Positions 30,683 through 32,456 of a stretch of DNA of 32,456 nucleotides are shown here, piece after piece. Below the pieces are notes generated by a model, which saw only the letters and a program-made list of their open reading frames with translations, did not search any database and was not told where the DNA came from. The DNA comes from an uncultured Christensenella sp. (lineage in GTDB: Bacteria > Bacillota > Clostridia > Christensenellales > UBA3700), in the NCBI GenBank assembly GCA_910578245.1, contig CAJTPC010000015.1, positions 1 through 32,456 on the forward strand. Reading direction: 5' to 3'. The first letter of the stretch is position 1. The number at the start of each line of letters is the position of its first letter. A program made the translations under genes and the position numbers.

Positions 30683-30842
30683 GTTCAACAAAATTTGAGG
30701 TATCGCAATTTTACACGGCAATAATTCTTCCGATACTTCTTCAAACTCTCTTTTAATACGGCAAGTATTATTGCGTTGGTTTTCATCGTCTAGAAAAAAT
30801 TCTTGCACGTGAAAATCTTGCGCTACTCAAACTCTGTTGAAC
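30683..30842 (-). repeat. Structured palindromic element, copy B, between asd and dapA
   Basis: The 160-bp element has ends GTTCAACAAAATTTGAG and CTCAAACTCTGTTGAAC, and pairing continues inward over about 45 nt per arm. The central hairpin TAATAC-GGCAA-GTATTA (30754-30770) keeps the loop and pairing of copy A, with two base-pair changes. It fills most of the 216-bp gap between asd and dapA. The asd-dapA mRNA would carry the fold just before the dapA ribosome site. Confidence 0.75.
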
Positions 30843-30881
30843 GATTATTTTTTATTGCTTTTATTATTTACTATCGTTATA

Positions 30882-31901
30882 TTATATTTTGCCGTTGTTA
30901 ATCATATACTCGGCAATTTGCACTGCGTTGCTAGCCGCGCCCTTGCGGATATTGTCAGCAACAACCCAAAGATTGCAACCGCTTTCCACGGTGTCGTCCA
31001 TACGGATACGACCTACGTAAACTTCATCGTGACCGGTGGTGTCGATAGGCATAGGGTACTTATTGTTGGCTACGTCGTCAACGATAACGATACCTTTTTG
31101 ACCTTTGAGAGCCTCAATAATACCTTCCTTGGTGCAAGGCTTATTGAACTCAAGGTTGATAGATTCGGAGTGGGAATTGAGTACAGGAACTCTTACCGTT
31201 GTGGCGGTGACTTTGATAGATTGATCACCCAAAATCTTTTTGGTTTCCTTAATCATTTTTTCCTCTTCCTTGGTGTAGCCGTTGTCGAGGAATACGTCTA
31301 TATGAGGCAAGCAGTTGTTAGCGATTTGGTATGGGAACTTCTTCGTAGCGTATTCTTCGCCTTTTACGAAAGCCTTAAGTCCTTCAAGCAGGTCGTTGTA
31401 TCCTGCTACGCCTGCGCCGCTCACAGCTTGATATGTGCTGTAAACAACTCTCTTGATACCGTACTTGTCGTGAAGCGGTTTAAGAGCTACCATTGCTTGA
31501 ATAGTAGAGCAGTTTGGATTTGCGATAATACCGTTGTTCCAATCAATATCTTGAGGATTGACTTCAGGTACTACGAGCGGAACTGTCGGGTCCATTCTCC
31601 ATTGGCTGGAGTTGTCTATTACTACTGCGCCGCACTTAGCGAATACGGGAGCGAACTTTGCGCTCGTTGAGCCGCCTGCGGAGAAGAGGGCAATGTCAAC
31701 TTTGTGAGCCTTGACGTTTTCTTCCGTCAATTCAATGACGGTGTGGGGCTTACCCATAAAATCGATGACTTTGCCTGCGCTTTTAGCAGAAGCAAAAAGA
31801 TAATAATTTTCGACAGGTAATTGCTTTTCGGTAAGTACTTCTAAGAACTTGTTGCCTACCATTCCGGTTGCGCCGACTACGGCTACGTTGTATTTTTTCA
31901 T
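30882..31901 (-). CDS. asd: Aspartate-semialdehyde dehydrogenase
   Basis: A 339-aa NADPH-dependent enzyme reducing aspartyl phosphate to aspartate semialdehyde for lysine, methionine and threonine. The dinucleotide-binding start is VVGATGMVGNKFL, the catalytic Cys131 is in ANPNCSTIQ, and the later NSHSESI segment near 247 carries the conserved catalytic His. Length is normal. AGGAG lies about 14 nt from the ATG, a long spacing. It is the first gene after the lysine riboswitch and is probably cotranscribed with dapA and dapB. A long antisense open frame across it is a shadow, not a gene. Confidence 0.96.
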   Translation of the reverse strand: MKKYNVAVVGATGMVGNKFLEVLTEKQLPVENYYLFASAKSAGKVIDFMGKPHTVIELTEENVKAHKVDIALFSAGGSTSAKFAPVFAKCGAVVIDNSSQWRMDPTVPLVVPEVNPQDIDWNNGIIANPNCSTIQAMVALKPLHDKYGIKRVVYSTYQAVSGAGVAGYNDLLEGLKAFVKGEEYATKKFPYQIANNCLPHIDVFLDNGYTKEEEKMIKETKKILGDQSIKVTATTVRVPVLNSHSESINLEFNKPCTKEGIIEALKGQKGIVIVDDVANNKYPMPIDTTGHDEVYVGRIRMDDTVESGCNLWVVADNIRKGAASNAVQIAEYMINNGKI

Positions 31902-31930
31902 ATATAACTATCACTCCTAATGATAAAATT

Positions 31931-31976
31931 TTTTCTTATAAAAAATGCTTTGCCACTTATTCATAGGCAAAGCATT
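31931..31976 (-). terminator. Riboswitch-controlled terminator before asd
   Basis: On the minus strand AATGCTTTGCC pairs perfectly with GGCAAAGCATT around an 11-nt loop, followed by TTTTATAAGAAAA. It ends about 30 nt before the asd ATG and downstream of the lysine aptamer, in the usual place for an expression platform. Confidence 0.85.
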
Positions 31977-31998
31977 AAAATGACGTATCTATTGTCAG

Positions 31999-32165
31999 TT
32001 TAAGCGCTTCACCTGATTTCTAGGTGACAGTCGCAGGGTTATTCACCGTAGCGACCAACCGCATACCGTACAAGAAAGATATACGATTTCGGCAAAATAT
32101 CCTTTCTCGGGTACGTCTTGTCGCATTTATCCCAATACTTTTATATTCTGCGCCTCTGTAAACTA
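31999..32165 (-). ncRNA. Lysine riboswitch (L box)
   Basis: Read on the minus strand the hallmark blocks appear in order: AGAGGCGC, AAGTA, GAGAAAGG, TTGCCGAAA, GCGGTTGG and GCGACTGTC. These are the conserved junction elements of the lysine aptamer. A small hairpin TCACCT/AGGTGA (32009-32027) follows, then the terminator at 31931-31976. Lysine binding should favour termination and lower asd-dapA-dapB expression. Confidence 0.93.
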
Positions 32166-32170
32166 AAGAA

Positions 32171-32199
32171 ATATTATCATATTGTTTTTAATATGTAAA
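32171..32199 (-). promoter_or_regulatory. Promoter of the lysine riboswitch and dap operon
   Basis: On the minus strand TTTACA (32199-32194) and TAATAT (32176-32171) are 17 bp apart, with TG one base before the -10. Transcription would start near 32164, at the first base of the riboswitch P1 region. Confidence 0.7.
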
Positions 32200-32244
32200 G
32201 CGATTTACTAATCATTTCAAAATTTTTTCTACCGACCGCATATA

Positions 32245-32398
32245 TCAGCCGTCTTTTTGCTCGCTATGCCGTCGCTTCACTTATTACGGCTGAAACGGAG
32301 CGGATAATACGTCATTTCGACTGGAGCGAAGCGGAATGGAGAAATCTCAACCTTTTACACCTTACGCCTAATGAGTGTGAGGTATATGTTGGTGTAAA
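32245..32398 (+). repeat. Dispersed repeat block at the window end
   Basis: Three parts: an inverted repeat TCAGCCGT / ACGGCTGA (32245-32293) with a 33-nt loop; a GTCATTTCGA-type unit with GGAGCGAAGCGGAATGG (32311-32348); and a hairpin TTTACACC / GGTGTAAA (32354-32398) that encloses a relative of the 6923-6947 hairpin. The order unit-then-hairpin matches the 6.9-kb copy. I see no gene between 32200 and 32456. Confidence 0.6.
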
Positions 32399-32456
32399 GC
32401 GAGAGTTGGTGGAGTAGGCTTATAAGTGGAATTTGCATTTAGTACTAGTATATTTT

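Noticed and set aside
28596..30842. Elements A and B as ends of a composite transposon carrying dapA-dapB
   Set aside because: The genes between are ordinary operon members in normal order, copy B lies inside the asd-dapA operon, the arms of A and B differ and no transposase is present.
30837..31670. Long plus-strand open frame of 277 codons across asd
   Set aside because: It is antisense to asd, which has full family motifs, a riboswitch and a promoter; the frame has no ribosome site and its product is low in recognisable features.

Overview
The window reads as chromosomal DNA of a low-GC member of the Bacillota, most likely an uncultured clostridial lineage. Reasons are the AT-rich spacers, AGGAGG-type ribosome sites, TGnTATAAT promoters, a FloA/NfeD operon, a class-I lysine riboswitch over asd-dapA-dapB, a polymerase I without proofreading residues, and a YfiB/YfiC-like ABC exporter pair. 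This placement is inferred from gene content; no rRNA or tRNA gene is visible. There is no phage, transposase or CRISPR array.

Layout. 1-528 is the 3' end of an unknown V/E/K-rich protein, closed by a terminator. 664-6852 is a plus-strand cluster: CDP-alcohol phosphatidyltransferase, a small membrane protein, valS, a HAD phosphatase and two multi-pass membrane proteins of unknown role. 6853-7068 holds dispersed repeats. 7069-9272 (minus) carries a small PH-domain-like protein and a Na/Pi cotransporter with a PhoU-like tail. 9602-12732 is polA-coaE. An MscS channel (minus) and a YjjG-like HAD phosphatase (plus) are divergent around 13.8 kb. 14.56-14.89 kb is a non-coding array of repeated palindromes in front of a heterodimeric ABC exporter (14891-18846). 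19080-21402 is nfeD-floA plus an unknown His/Cys protein. Citrate synthase (minus) and a membrane-embedded M28 peptidase (plus) are divergent. 24352-25446 is a single membrane-protein gene between inverted repeats. 25456-27720 (minus) is a glycosyltransferase plus an acyltransferase, probably for membrane (glyco)lipids, divergent from a TetR regulator at 28022. The rest (minus) is the lysine/diaminopimelate operon asd-dapA-dapB behind its riboswitch, followed by dispersed repeats to the window end.

How genes fit together. The dap operon feeds lysine and peptidoglycan synthesis and should be shut by lysine through the riboswitch and terminator. Several genes bear on the membrane: the CDP-alcohol phosphatidyltransferase, the GT4/PlsC pair, NfeD/FloA and MscS. 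Phosphate is a second thread: the Na/Pi transporter with its PhoU-like domain, and five TTAAYA boxes at exact 11-bp steps (27913-27967) that look like a PhoP-binding array.

Most unusual items: a pair of 160-bp structured palindromic elements that differ in sequence but keep their internal pairing (28596-28757 and 30683-30842); the Pho-box-like array; the palindrome array before the ABC exporter; near-leaderless promoters; and the inverted-repeat-flanked gene at 24.4-25.4 kb.
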